From contig CAWHQZ010000017.1 in assembly GCA_963831645.1 (NCBI GenBank), forward strand, positions 496,001-560,000: a DNA stretch of 64,000 nucleotides, given 5' to 3'. This DNA comes from CAWHQZ01 sp963831645 (GTDB lineage Bacteria > Pseudomonadota > Alphaproteobacteria > Rhizobiales > Aestuariivirgaceae). The position numbers and the translations under genes are program-made. This document shows, piece by piece, positions 51,613-60,706 of this stretch; position 1 is the first letter of the stretch, and every line of letters starts with the position of its first letter. The notes beneath the pieces are model-generated. The model was given only the letters and a program-made list of their open reading frames with translations, was not told the origin of the DNA and ran no database searches.

Positions 51613-53063
51613 GTCAGCCGGTCTCCTATCAGAAACTCGAGAGCGCGATCGAGCCTGGTGTGGGGAAAGCTCGGCTCCTGGACCCCCGGCCCTACGACCT
51701 TGAGCAATGGCGGTCGAAATCGCACGAAACGCACCTTGCCCTCGAGACTGCCTGAAGTGGCATCGCCGGGATCGGCGGGCAGGTCGCCGGGAAACACGGC
51801 CGCCTCGGTTTCGCCATCGAAACTCTCTTTCCCGATCGTTTCGCCTGCCACGGGGTAGCCTGCAATGCAGGCGAGCTCTTCGCCCTTCCGGTGGAGCGTC
51901 GCCTCGCGCGTGGCGCGAATCGCGGCGAGCGCCATAACCGAGATCCTGGCGCCGCGGAAGGAGGCACGGGCGGCGGATTCCTCGATGATCGTGCGCAAAA
52001 TCGCCTCGAGCCTGCTGTGCGAGGTATGGTGGAGGAGGTCGGCCTTGGTGGCAGCGAACAGGATACGCTCGACCCGCCGGCCAAACAGCCGTGAAGCAAA
52101 CGAGTTGGCGCCCATTCTGAAGCAGTCGAGCACATTGGTGAGCGCAAGCTTGAGGTCGAGGATTGCCGCAGATCCGGCATTGATGGCCGAAAGCGCATCC
52201 ACCAGCACGATCTGGCGATCAAGCCTGGCGAAGTGACCAAGGAAGAATGGCTTCACCACGTGACGCACATAGGCGTTGAAGCGGCGCTCCATCAAATCTG
52301 CGAGCGAGCCTGTCGCAGGGCTGCTGTCGGCTGTGAAATCGAGCGGTGCGAAGGTGAGCAGCGGTGAGCCGGCGAGGTCGCCGGGCATGAGAAATCGCCC
52401 AGGCGGCAGGCTCGACAACGAAACGTCATCGGCGCGGCACCGGGCGAGATAGGAAGTAAAGAGCTCAGCCGCCTTCAGAGCCTGCAACTCATCGCGCGGG
52501 CCCAAGGCATCCAGGCCGGAAAGATAGGCATGCCAGTCGTGGGCAAACTCGACCCGTGGCGGCTTGCGGCTGGCGGCAAGAGTCGCCTGCGACCACTCGC
52601 CATAGCTGAGCGAGAGGAGCGGCAAATCGAGCAGCCACTCGCCGGGATAATCGATGATGTCGATAGACAGCTGCCGCGCCACGCCATCGCTGGAGAGCAT
52701 GCCTTCGCCCCAGTACTCAATGGTGAGCCGCAACTGGGACAGACGCCGCGTGCCCTCGGGCCAGTGCCGGTTCTGCGATGTGAGTGCCTCGATATGGCTC
52801 TCATATGCGAAGCGAGGCAGGGTGTCGTCCGGTTGCGGCTCGAGGTAGGCTCGCGCGACCCGCCCCTTGGCATAGGCGGTCAGCAGCGGCAGCCGGCCGC
52901 CATGCACGAGATTGTGCACCAGCGCGGTGATGAATACGGTCTTTCCCGAACGTGAAAGGCCGGTCACGCCGAGGCGCAGGGTCGGTGTCACAAAGTCTGT
53001 GGCGAAGTCCCTGACACCGCCGAGCGCGATGCGAGCCTGGTCGATGATGGTTACGGGCGCCAC
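51609..53063 (-). CDS. ycjX: YcjX-family P-loop GTP-binding protein
   Basis: A 484-residue member of the YcjX (DUF463) family. The P-loop GVTGLSRSGKTVFITALVHNL is intact, with LSIDIIDYPGEWLLDLPLL as the switch/Walker-B-like region and ILFAATKADLLHHTSH as the base-recognition motif. YcjX is induced by heat and envelope stress in enterobacteria and behaves as a GTPase-like protein, but its cellular target is not well established. It is coupled to the ycjF gene downstream, and follows the racemase/arginase-like fusion by 71 bp. Confidence 0.92.
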   Translation of the reverse strand: MAPVTIIDQARIALGGVRDFATDFVTPTLRLGVTGLSRSGKTVFITALVHNLVHGGRLPLLTAYAKGRVARAYLEPQPDDTLPRFAYESHIEALTSQNRHWPEGTRRLSQLRLTIEYWGEGMLSSDGVARQLSIDIIDYPGEWLLDLPLLSLSYGEWSQATLAASRKPPRVEFAHDWHAYLSGLDALGPRDELQALKAAELFTSYLARCRADDVSLSSLPPGRFLMPGDLAGSPLLTFAPLDFTADSSPATGSLADLMERRFNAYVRHVVKPFFLGHFARLDRQIVLVDALSAINAGSAAILDLKLALTNVLDCFRMGANSFASRLFGRRVERILFAATKADLLHHTSHSRLEAILRTIIEESAARASFRGARISVMALAAIRATREATLHRKGEELACIAGYPVAGETIGKESFDGETEAAVFPGDLPADPGDATSGSLEGKVRFVRFRPPLLKVVGPGVQEPSFPHTRLDRALEFLIGDRLT

Positions 53064-53134
53064 GTTGTCCAGAAGTCCGGAGGCTATAGTTGGCCCCGGC
53101 GCCGGCCGGGCACAAGGGGCGGTCAGTCCAGCGA

Positions 53135-54952
53135 TCAGATACCGAGAATCCGCTTGCCGAAGGCGCTCAACAGGTAGCCGAACTTGGACTTGAGCTGCAT
53201 CGCCGGCTCTCCCACCGGATCAAGTCCGGTCAAGGCGATGGCGCGCAATTCCCGGGTCGCCGCTACGAGCTCCATGGCCAGGGAACATTCCCGGTAGCTG
53301 AGCCCGGCGTCGGTCGGATCAGCCACGTCATTGATGGCCGATCCGTGCAGACACAGGGCGAATCCGTGACCGAGACCAGTAACCCTGGCGAGGGCTTGCC
53401 GCATGACCTCGCGCACGTCCAGGAGGTCGACGTCCTCCATGGTCAGCGCCAGAAGCTCGCGCTCGCGCAGGAAGCGTGCCTCGGCGCGGGTGGCCTGGCG
53501 CAATCCCACGAGCGCGCAGCCGGAAGCGAGCAGGGGAGAGAGGTCGGAGCGCGTGGTCAGCGCCTCGCCCAGCACGTTGACGCCCTCGATATCGCAGGCC
53601 GGACGCGAATCCATCCACAGCAGCCCCAGAGGCTCGGCTTGCCTGCGAATCGCGCTGAGGAGGGGCGCCAGGCTCTCGCGATCGATGCCGAGGACGATCG
53701 GTACCCTGCGTTTGCGGATCGCAGCGAACGTTTTCTCTGCGGCAAGGGCCGGATCGGCCAATCGCGCTGTCTGGAGAGACAGGCCGAGCACTTTCAACTC
53801 GTCGACGAACTCCCGCGCTTGCGGCGCGCCCGCCACCCGGGGATCGGCGAGCAGCACCACCTGGCGCTCGGAGTGGCCGGGTCCCGTCCCCACTACATGC
53901 TTGCGGACATAGGGCGACAGCATGGCTTGGACCAGCGAGGAATAGCGGAGCTCGAAGTCGACGCTGTCGCCTACCTTGTGCGCGGCTGCCTTCGTCAAAT
54001 CGAGTATCATGTGGTCGCTCGATGCGGTTACCGTCTCGATGCCGCGGCGGTGCGGCCGCAAGCCGCCGGGATCGATATCGAGCCGGCCGAGGTTGACGAT
54101 ACCGCGCAAGCGATCCCCGCGATCCTTGATGGTGGGTATGTGGCCAAAGGCGTCGGGGCCGATCTCGCCTTCCGGCAGCGAAGGCTTGGTCTTGAGCTCG
54201 ACTAGTTCGGCCTCGAGCAGGAAGGCGTCGCGTCTGAGACTATCAAGGCGTCCGCCGGTCCACGGGTTCTCCCCCAGCAATATGGAGGCGCCGACACGCA
54301 GATGATTGATGCGCGGGTCGATGCCGCCGTCGAGCAGCAGCGGCAGCGAGCTGGAGTTGCCGCCGGAAACGTAACGCAGCTTCACCGCAAACCGGCGTTC
54401 CACGTCCTCTGCCAGCCGTGCCAGCTGCTCGAGCTTGGCGCGCGTCGGCAGGACCCCGCTCGCGCACATGAAGTTGACACCCAGGCCTGCGAGCTTCAGC
54501 CCCGGCAGCTCCATCGTGCGCTCGGCGAGGCCCGGGATCGCTTCGATGGGCGCGCCTTCGCGGCGGTCACCCATCTCCACCATCAGGATGATCTCGTGCT
54601 CTTTGTGCGCCGCGACCGCCGCCGCCGACAGCGCTTCGAGCGCCGAAGCCTCCGAGTTGAGGCTTCCGTCGGCCCAGGCGACGACATCCTGCGCCTCGGT
54701 GATCGAGGGGATGCGCATCACGTGGATTGGCGCGGAGATGCCGTTGCGGCGCAGCCGAACGACGTTATCGATGCGGGATTCGCCGATCGATGCCACGCCG
54801 CCTTCGAGCATGGCGCGCACGACGAGGGGAGAACCCATCGTCGCTTTGCTGACGCCGCAAACGGCAATGCCGTGCCGCGAACAGAGCTCGACCACCATGC
54901 GGGCGTTCGCCCGCAGGCGGTCGGGGTGAATTTCGAGATTCGGGACGGGCAA
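53135..54952 (-). CDS. alanine-racemase-like PLP protein fused to a metal-less arginase-like domain
   Basis: A 605-residue two-domain protein. Residues 1-365 are an alanine-racemase-fold PLP domain: IAVCGVSKATMGSPLVVRAML with the PLP Lys near 36, ASIGESRIDNV, and RINHLRVGASILLGENPW, closest to ornithine racemase and YhfX-type proteins. Residues 370-605 follow the ureohydrolase/arginase scaffold, but the metal motifs are altered: GGDH reads GIDR, DAHxD reads DSRPA near 445, and DxD..DP reads HGSAINDVADP near 537, while GLSYRE is kept. The domain is therefore probably non-catalytic and may sense or bind arginine or ornithine. It starts four bases after the decarboxylase end. One intact frame. 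Confidence 0.75.
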   Translation of the reverse strand: MPVPNLEIHPDRLRANARMVVELCSRHGIAVCGVSKATMGSPLVVRAMLEGGVASIGESRIDNVVRLRRNGISAPIHVMRIPSITEAQDVVAWADGSLNSEASALEALSAAAVAAHKEHEIILMVEMGDRREGAPIEAIPGLAERTMELPGLKLAGLGVNFMCASGVLPTRAKLEQLARLAEDVERRFAVKLRYVSGGNSSSLPLLLDGGIDPRINHLRVGASILLGENPWTGGRLDSLRRDAFLLEAELVELKTKPSLPEGEIGPDAFGHIPTIKDRGDRLRGIVNLGRLDIDPGGLRPHRRGIETVTASSDHMILDLTKAAAHKVGDSVDFELRYSSLVQAMLSPYVRKHVVGTGPGHSERQVVLLADPRVAGAPQAREFVDELKVLGLSLQTARLADPALAAEKTFAAIRKRRVPIVLGIDRESLAPLLSAIRRQAEPLGLLWMDSRPACDIEGVNVLGEALTTRSDLSPLLASGCALVGLRQATRAEARFLRERELLALTMEDVDLLDVREVMRQALARVTGLGHGFALCLHGSAINDVADPTDAGLSYRECSLAMELVAATRELRAIALTGLDPVGEPAMQLKSKFGYLLSAFGKRILGI

Positions 54953-54955
54953 GCT

Positions 54956-56420
54956 CTACGCCGGCCGTCTTGCCGGCTGTCCGTCCTCCAGCTCCACCTC
55001 GATCAGGTCGTCCATGCGGTCACGCCGGCGCAGAAACCGGATCGAGCCATCGGTGCTGATGATGAGGGCGGCGGCGCGGGGACGGCCGCAATACTGAAAC
55101 ATCTCTTCGAGGGTGTAGGCGCCGACGTCGAGCAGCGCCACGAGATCACCGGGAGCCGTTGCCTCGGGCAGCGAACGCAGGGCCGGCAGGCGTACAACTT
55201 CGGCATGCAGCTCCTCCCTGGCCGTCTCGTCCAGCTGGGGCAGCCGCTTCAGGAGGCGCTTCAGGAGGTATTCGCCTTCGACGTCGAAAAGCAGTCGGCT
55301 GAATCGCACAGTGGGCCCATCACCCGAAATGCGGCGTTGGCGGTCTCGTCCATCCGGTTCGCTGTGAGCATGTGGTAGTACCAGCGCACGGCGGCGGCAT
55401 CGAGCAGCAGATTGTAGCCGGCATCGAGATAGAGCCAGCGTTCGCGGCCGCGTCTCTTTTCGCTCTCGATACGCGACAACAGGACGGCGGCATCGCCGAC
55501 GATCGCACGGCCGGGCTCGAAGATAACCTCGGTCGCGTGCCGATTTCGGCTGCGGCTGCGGCTGCCACCTCTTTGACCATCGCGGCCGCGGTCATCGGGG
55601 CGCCGAAGGGGTCGATCTCATTGCGTCCGGCCGGACCGTGCACATAGGGAATGGGGTAGCCGCCGCCGAGATTGACGTGGGCAAGGGGCGCGCCGAGCCT
55701 CGAAGCCAGCTGGTGTGCCTGCCCGGCGGCGAAGGTGACGGCCTGACGATAGGCGTCGAGCTCGCTCACCTGCGAGCCGATGTGGACATGCAGCCCGACC
55801 ATCTCGATCGCGCCGGTTGCGCCTCCGATCACCGCCAGAGCCTCTTCCAGCTCGGCCGCGGTCATGCCGAACTTGCTCGACTCCGATCCGGTCTGAATAC
55901 CTGGAGTGGCTCCGCCGGCGACGCCCGGCACGAGGCGCAGGGAAACTGCGGCGCGCCGTTTACGGGCGCCGGCGAGATCGGCGATGCGGCGCAGCTCGAA
56001 AACCGAATCGACGTTGATCGCCTTGATGCCGAGGTCGATGGCGAGGCCGAGTTCTTCTGCTGATTTGGCCACGCCGTTGAAAATCATCTCGGCCGGCGAA
56101 AAGCCGGCCACCTGCGCTTTGTGGATTTCACCGCCGGAGTTGACCTCGATGGCAAGACCCTCAGCCCTCAGAATGCGGATCACGTGCACATTCGAACAGG
56201 CCTTGCTGGCATAGCAGACCTGGGCCCGCGGATGACCGGCGCGGGCGGCCGCGAGGAAGCGCGAGGCATTGTCCCGAAGCCGCTGCTCGGAAAAGACGAA
56301 GAGGGGGGTTCCCCGGTTTTCCGCCAGCTCGACCAGGTCGACGCCGTCCATGGCGAGGTGACTGGTGAGGCGCCCGAGATGGGGCAGAAGGCATACCCCG
56401 CTATCGATCGACCGGTTCAT
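54956..56420 (-). pseudogene. type III PLP decarboxylase (diaminopimelate/D-ornithine decarboxylase-like), two frameshifts
   Basis: The barrel domain has YASKACSNVHVIRIL (PLP Lys near residue 73), VNSGGEIHKA, LRLVPGV, LHVHIGSQVSE and VNLGGGYPI. Its frame slips near 55530 (missing base). The next segment carries WLYLDAGYNLLLDAAAVRWYYH and the catalytic CDSAD; a second slip near 55294 (TTT for TT) leads to FDVEGEYLLKRL...DVGAYTLEEMFQYCGRPRAAALI. HIGSQ and the CxSxD loop place it in the diaminopimelate decarboxylase group, but FQYCGRPR in place of the usual NYNSRPR tail suggests another substrate. D-ornithine or D-lysine decarboxylation is a possibility given the racemase beside it. Confidence 0.75.
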
Positions 56421-56485
56421 GATCGAAGCGCCTTTTCGATGTCCGCGGCTGGAGCAGAATAGAGGTCAATCTTTCGCAACGCATA

Positions 56486-57022
56486 TCAATCTTTGCCGAT
56501 TTGCCGATCGAGCATCTTCGGCGTCAGGAACCATTCGAGCTTTCCGCTGCCCCAACCGACATCGCGCCAGCGTGATGCCCGAAACGCAAGCAATGCCACG
56601 GCAGCGGTGGGAAATTTGCGGCGCATTGCGATGAGCGCCCTCTCATCCCCGTCGCCGGCGAGCCGGTCGGCAAGGGATGCGAGCGAGGGGTTGTGTCCGA
56701 TGATCATGAGCGGCGAGCGGCCTTTCGGCTGCTCGTTGATCACCTGCAGATAGGCGCTGCCGTCGCCAAAGGCATAAAGGGCCTCAGAGATACTCGTCAC
56801 GGGTTTCGCGCGCATGCCCTCGGCCATCAGGTCAAGTGTCTGACGGGTGCGCCTGGCGGGCGAGCAAAGGATCAAATCTGGGACGAGGTCGCGTTCGGCC
56901 AATGCCTCACCCATGCGGGGCGCTGCCGCCCGGCCGCGAGCCGACAGAGGTCGTTCGCGGTCGTCCAGAGCCTTGTCGCTCCAACTCGACTTGGCATGAC
57001 GCATGAGAATGAGTCGAAGCAT
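56486..57022 (-). CDS. sixA: SixA-type phosphohistidine phosphatase
   Basis: A 178-residue histidine phosphatase. The catalytic RHAKSSWSD is at residue 8, followed by LDDRERPLSARG, LILCSPARRTRQTLDLM and the second His in LMIIGHNPSLASLADRL. This is the SixA layout; SixA dephosphorylates Hpt or phosphotransfer proteins. It begins the long minus-strand run and lies 65 bp before the decarboxylase. A substrate could be an Hpt protein such as the one at 28850, but this is only a possibility. Confidence 0.9.
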   Translation of the reverse strand: MLRLILMRHAKSSWSDKALDDRERPLSARGRAAAPRMGEALAERDLVPDLILCSPARRTRQTLDLMAEGMRAKPVTSISEALYAFGDGSAYLQVINEQPKGRSPLMIIGHNPSLASLADRLAGDGDERALIAMRRKFPTAAVALLAFRASRWRDVGWGSGKLEWFLTPKMLDRQIGKD

Positions 57023-57402
57023 GACGTTGATCTACCATACTGTGACCGCAACCTTGATAAAAACAGCTGACCGGTATTTGAAGATGCCCGGCGCCAGGAA
57101 CAACCAAGCAGGGTTGCGCCACTTCGCTAACGAATGCGGGGAGAGCCCAACCGCCGCTATACCCCGGAAGCAGACGACCAGCGTGTTACGCGATGTGCCA
57201 TGTGTGGACGGCTCCGAGTTGGCAAGGGAAATCTTCACGTCGCAGGGTTGGTCGGTGCAGCCATGTGTTCGGCCTGTTAGCGCGGCACACGGGGCCGCTG
57301 GCCATAATGCCCTCCGCGGATCAGGTCCCGGTCAAAAGCCCGCATTCGACAATGCACTGGCACATGTGGGTTGTCCTGATCGCCGGATCGACCGGCTCTG
57401 CA
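57023..57402. other. gene-free stretch before the IS110 fragment
   Basis: About 380 bp. A plus-strand frame of 182 codons crosses it but has no domain, no plausible start site and runs antisense through the transposase fragment. I see no gene, repeat or RNA here. Confidence 0.5.
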
Positions 57403-57852
57403 TTACGTGCTGTTCGCCCTCCCAACTTTCACACCACGCCGGATGTCGGCGCGATCTCGTTTACGCCGCGAGCGCGACGGGTTCCTCAGCATCAGGCAGC
57501 TCTGCTGCTCCGTCGTCTTGGTCTCGACGAACCGCATGTTTGCCCTCGTGACCGCTTCGCAGATCGCCTCGGCGTCGGCCGCATCGTTCTTCTGCCGCTT
57601 GACGTAGGGCTTCACATAGGCCGGCGGCATCAGGCGCACCGTATGTCCAAGCGCCTGCAGTTCGCGCGACCAATGATGCGACGATGCACAAGCCTCGATG
57701 CCAACGAGGCACCGCGGCAGCTTCTGGAAGAACACCAGCACGTAGCGGCGCTTCAACTTGCGCCGGATGATCACGTTGCCCTGCGCGTCAATGCCGTGGA
57801 CCTGAAAGACCGACTTCGCAATATCGAGACCGACTGTCGTGACCGTCTGCAT
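57403..57852 (-). mobile_element. IS110-family transposase, N-terminal fragment
   Basis: VTTVGLDIAKSVFQVHGIDAQGNVIIRRKLKRR, then FFQKLPRCLVGIEACASSHHWSRELQALGHTVRLMPPAYVKPYVKRQKNDAADAEAICEAVTRA, is the RuvC-like DEDD domain of IS110 transposases, with catalytic acids in GLDIA, GIEAC and NDAADAEA. Similarity ends after SCLML, near base 57480, so about 60 percent of the protein, including the serine-containing C-terminal domain, is missing. The sequence upstream of ATG 57852 looks like the usual IS110 leader. Confidence 0.85.
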
Positions 57853-58258
57853 GATTAGCTCCTTCGAATCGTGGGAGCCTTAACAGCACCCACATCTATG
57901 GCACTCTCGTGCCGGTGCAGGAGCCGTCCACAGCATCATGAGCGGAAGTTGACAAGGAGCGTTGACCTTGCCCACCCACTGGCAATGAACAAGAATATAC
58001 TCTCGAAACTTTGAGATCGTCTCCGCGCTTCGTAAAGCTTTCAAAGCGAAAAGCAGTTCATTGAGAGCACGGTCATAACGATGGCCCGGTGCCAATGGGT
58101 ATGAAAAACCAAGTCGAAACCCATTACACGTCTCCCGGCTCCCTCACTCATACCATTGCCGCCGCACTTGAGAGGGTCGGTAAGAACATACCTGGGCTGA
58201 AAACTCTCGACTTAGCACGCTAAAGCTGGCCGTTGCAGCCAGCATGCAGACCTGAGAG
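57853..58258. other. gene-free region upstream of the IS110 fragment
   Basis: About 400 bp with no supported gene. The first 60 bases are probably the remaining IS110 end. No promoter, RNA gene or further repeat could be recognised in the rest. Confidence 0.45.
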
Positions 58259-59191
58259 CTACGCGGCCTTGTATTCGGCCATCTGCAGGACCGCGCGTGT
58301 CAGATTACTGTTGGGAAGTCTAAGTTCATCCAGAATCGTGAAGTGGTTTGCCTTGGCGACCGGAATCAAGTCGCCGGGGAGATGGGCCTGCGCCCGGTAA
58401 GCATGGTAATCCCGGCTGCTAGCGATCATCGCCGGCAACTCGCCCGTGCCATACGCGATGGAAAGCGGCTTATTGACGCTTGGCCGGCGCATTGGAGAGA
58501 GGGTTTCGATTTCGACTTCGCTCAACTTGACCTTATCGTTGACATGGGGAGAGTCGCGTAACGCAGCGAGGTCAAAAACTCCCGAAATCGCCAACCCAGC
58601 CGCCACCTTTCGATGATCCAATATGAATGCAGTTAGATGCCCGCCGGCCGACCAACCGGTGACTATGACGGGCCCCGCAATACCGTGCTCGACGCCCTTC
58701 GCCTCGAGCCAGTCGAACGCTGTTCGCAACTCGTTCGTGATCTGCGTCAGGCTCGCCTCAGGGGCAAGCGTATAGCCCGGCAGCGCTGCCGACCAGCCGC
58801 GCGCCAAAGAACCCTCGGCGAGGCAGGCAAATATCTCCTTGCTTCCGCGCTGCCAATAACCGCCGTGAATGTGAACGAAACACGGCACTTTAGGGTCGGT
58901 AGCGGGATACAGGTCCCACTTCGTCCGCTCTCCTGGAGCATACGCCAGATTGAGATGGACCGGGCGCTGTTCGCGGAGAATTTTCGAAGCTGCGGTCCAG
59001 CTTTCGGTTTTCGTCCGAGCGAAATCGGCTCCCACATGCGCTACATTGTTGTAAGCCAGGTTGCGGGCCTCAAGTGACATGGTCATCCAGTCCATTCTGG
59101 CCTCCATGACTTCTTTCGCGCCAATGGCAGTGGGAGCTACGACACTAGCTGCAGTCGCAGCCACAAAAGTGCGGCGGTCAAGTGCTACCAT
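58259..59191 (-). CDS. Tat-exported alpha/beta hydrolase, kynurenine-formamidase-like
   Basis: About 310 residues from ATG 59191, which has GGAGG seven bases upstream. The N-terminus carries a twin-arginine signal (LDRRTFVAATAASVVAPTAIGA), so the enzyme should be exported folded. The hydrolase domain has the oxyanion motif HIHGGYWQRG, nucleophile elbow VTGWSAGGHLTA, an Asp region near AMIASSRDYHAY and the catalytic His in AKANHFTIL. HGGYWQ is typical of kynurenine formamidase-like esterases, but those are cytosolic; an exported form may hydrolyse another amide or ester. Confidence 0.82.
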   Translation of the reverse strand: MVALDRRTFVAATAASVVAPTAIGAKEVMEARMDWMTMSLEARNLAYNNVAHVGADFARTKTESWTAASKILREQRPVHLNLAYAPGERTKWDLYPATDPKVPCFVHIHGGYWQRGSKEIFACLAEGSLARGWSAALPGYTLAPEASLTQITNELRTAFDWLEAKGVEHGIAGPVIVTGWSAGGHLTAFILDHRKVAAGLAISGVFDLAALRDSPHVNDKVKLSEVEIETLSPMRRPSVNKPLSIAYGTGELPAMIASSRDYHAYRAQAHLPGDLIPVAKANHFTILDELRLPNSNLTRAVLQMAEYKAA

Positions 59192-59353
59192 GATTGATCC
59201 TCCCTGATTTTTTAAATTCGGCGGCGGTCTGGCGACCAAGTACTAACTGGTGATCCACCTCAAGACCCGCGAAGGCGCTCGGCCTCGACCTTTCGCTGAC
59301 GATGCTCACCCACGCCGAGATGTGATCGAATGACAGCGCTGTATGACTGCTTC

Positions 59354-59449
59354 GGGTCAAACTCGGCTGTGAAACAGCGTCGCAAGACAGTCTGCTTTCC
59401 ACCTATAACAGCCGCAAATAGCATCGATCGTCAGTTCGCATTCGTGCCA
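59354..59449 (+). repeat. dispersed repeat, copy A
   Basis: About 96 bp sharing GGGTCAAA(C/G)TCGGCTGT, AGTCTGCTTTCCACCT, CAGCCGCAAAT and TTCGCATTCGTGCCA in the same order with 62115-62211. Between these blocks the copies have diverged. It lies upstream of the Tat hydrolase. Confidence 0.6.
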
Positions 59450-59501
59450 GAAGCGAGGTGTCGGTGGCGGCGTAGGATCACGCGGTGCGATGTGTAAGCG
59501 T

Positions 59502-60489
59502 TCAGAGCGTCAACTGGTAGGTGGCAGGAACGTAACGATAGTCGCTGTTCTGCTTCTCTACAAAGCCGATCGCCGGGAACGGCATGTGGTAGCCGGTGAA
59601 CGGAATCTTGTCGGTTGCGACCATGTCGAGCAGCCTCTTGCGCGTTTCGACCGCCTTATCCTTGTCCATGTCGAAGCGCACGTGCCATTCCGGCTTCTGC
59701 AGCGAGAGCACGAAATGGTTGCAGGCATCGGCCCACAATAGCAGCCGCTTGCCTTCGCTCTCGATGTGGTAGCCCATGTGGCCCGGCGTATGGCCGTGTG
59801 CCATCACCGCGCGGATCCCAGGCGCCACTTCGCCGTCGCCCTTCAGGAACGTCGCCTTGTCCTTGAGCGGCACGACGTTGGACTGGGTGAGCTTGGCCGC
59901 GGCCTCGGTTGGACCGGAGAGCCGCTCCGGCGCAGACCAGAAGGTGTATTCAGTCTCGCCGAACAGGTAGCGCGCATTGGGGAACGTTGGCTTGGCGTCC
60001 TCCATGAGCCCACCGACGTGGTCGGGATGAAAGTGGGTAATGGCGACGACGTCGATCTGCTCGACGCCGAAGCCGGCGGCCTTGATCGCGTCGGCGAGTT
60101 TGCCGGCATGGGGACGGCGTGGCGCACCGTTGCCGCAGTCGAACAGCACCAGTGCAGCAGCCGGTGTTGACGATCACCGGCGTGAACGAGATCTGCATCT
60201 TGGTCGTCGGCAGCAAACTGGCCTCGGCGTACTTCTGCACCTCCTCCGCCTGCTGATTGTTGCCGAAAATGGGGTGCGGTCCGTCGAGCACGACAGCGCC
60301 GTCATTGACCGTAGTGACCTCGAAGGCGCCCAGCTTGAAGCGGTAATGGGTCGGCTGTGACGGTCCCTGCATTGGCGCCTTGGCCGCGGCTGGTTCCGGA
60401 CGCCCGGTGATCACGTACGGAGCGGCGAATGCGCCCAGGCTCGCGGCCAGTATTTCGCGGCGGGAAATGACAAGCTTCGGTTTTCTCAT
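59502..60489 (-). pseudogene. Tat-exported metallo-beta-lactamase-fold hydrolase, frameshift near 60166
   Basis: Start ATG 60489 has GGAG upstream. The Tat signal is VISRREILAASLGAFAAPYVIT. The MBL domain begins FEVTTVNDGAVVLDGP; after VIVNTG an extra T (GGCTGCTGCAC) shifts the frame, and LVLFDCGNG, VVAITHFHPDHVGGL (HxHxDH), VMAHGHTPGHMGY and LLWADACNHF continue in the other frame to 59502. All zinc ligands are present once the frame is restored. It probably hydrolyses a small ester or lactone in the periplasm. Confidence 0.82.
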
Positions 60490-60706
60490 GACTACTTCTC
60501 CGAATAGGTCCGGCACCTTTCTGGCACTCTGGACGAGAGCAGATTGTACGAGCCAATGTAACGGAAAACCGGTCGCCATGGCCTGCTCACGAGAAATTGA
60601 CACCCGTAAAACTCGACCGCTGCTTGCGGACGCCACGTGATGGCGCTGCACTCATCTCTCCAGTATTTCATCTAAGCGTGAATTCGCCCGTCCTCAGGAG
60701 GTGCAA

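Noticed and set aside
57003..57551. 182-codon plus-strand frame after sixA
   Set aside because: It has no domain or ribosome site, and its second half is antisense to the IS110 transposase.
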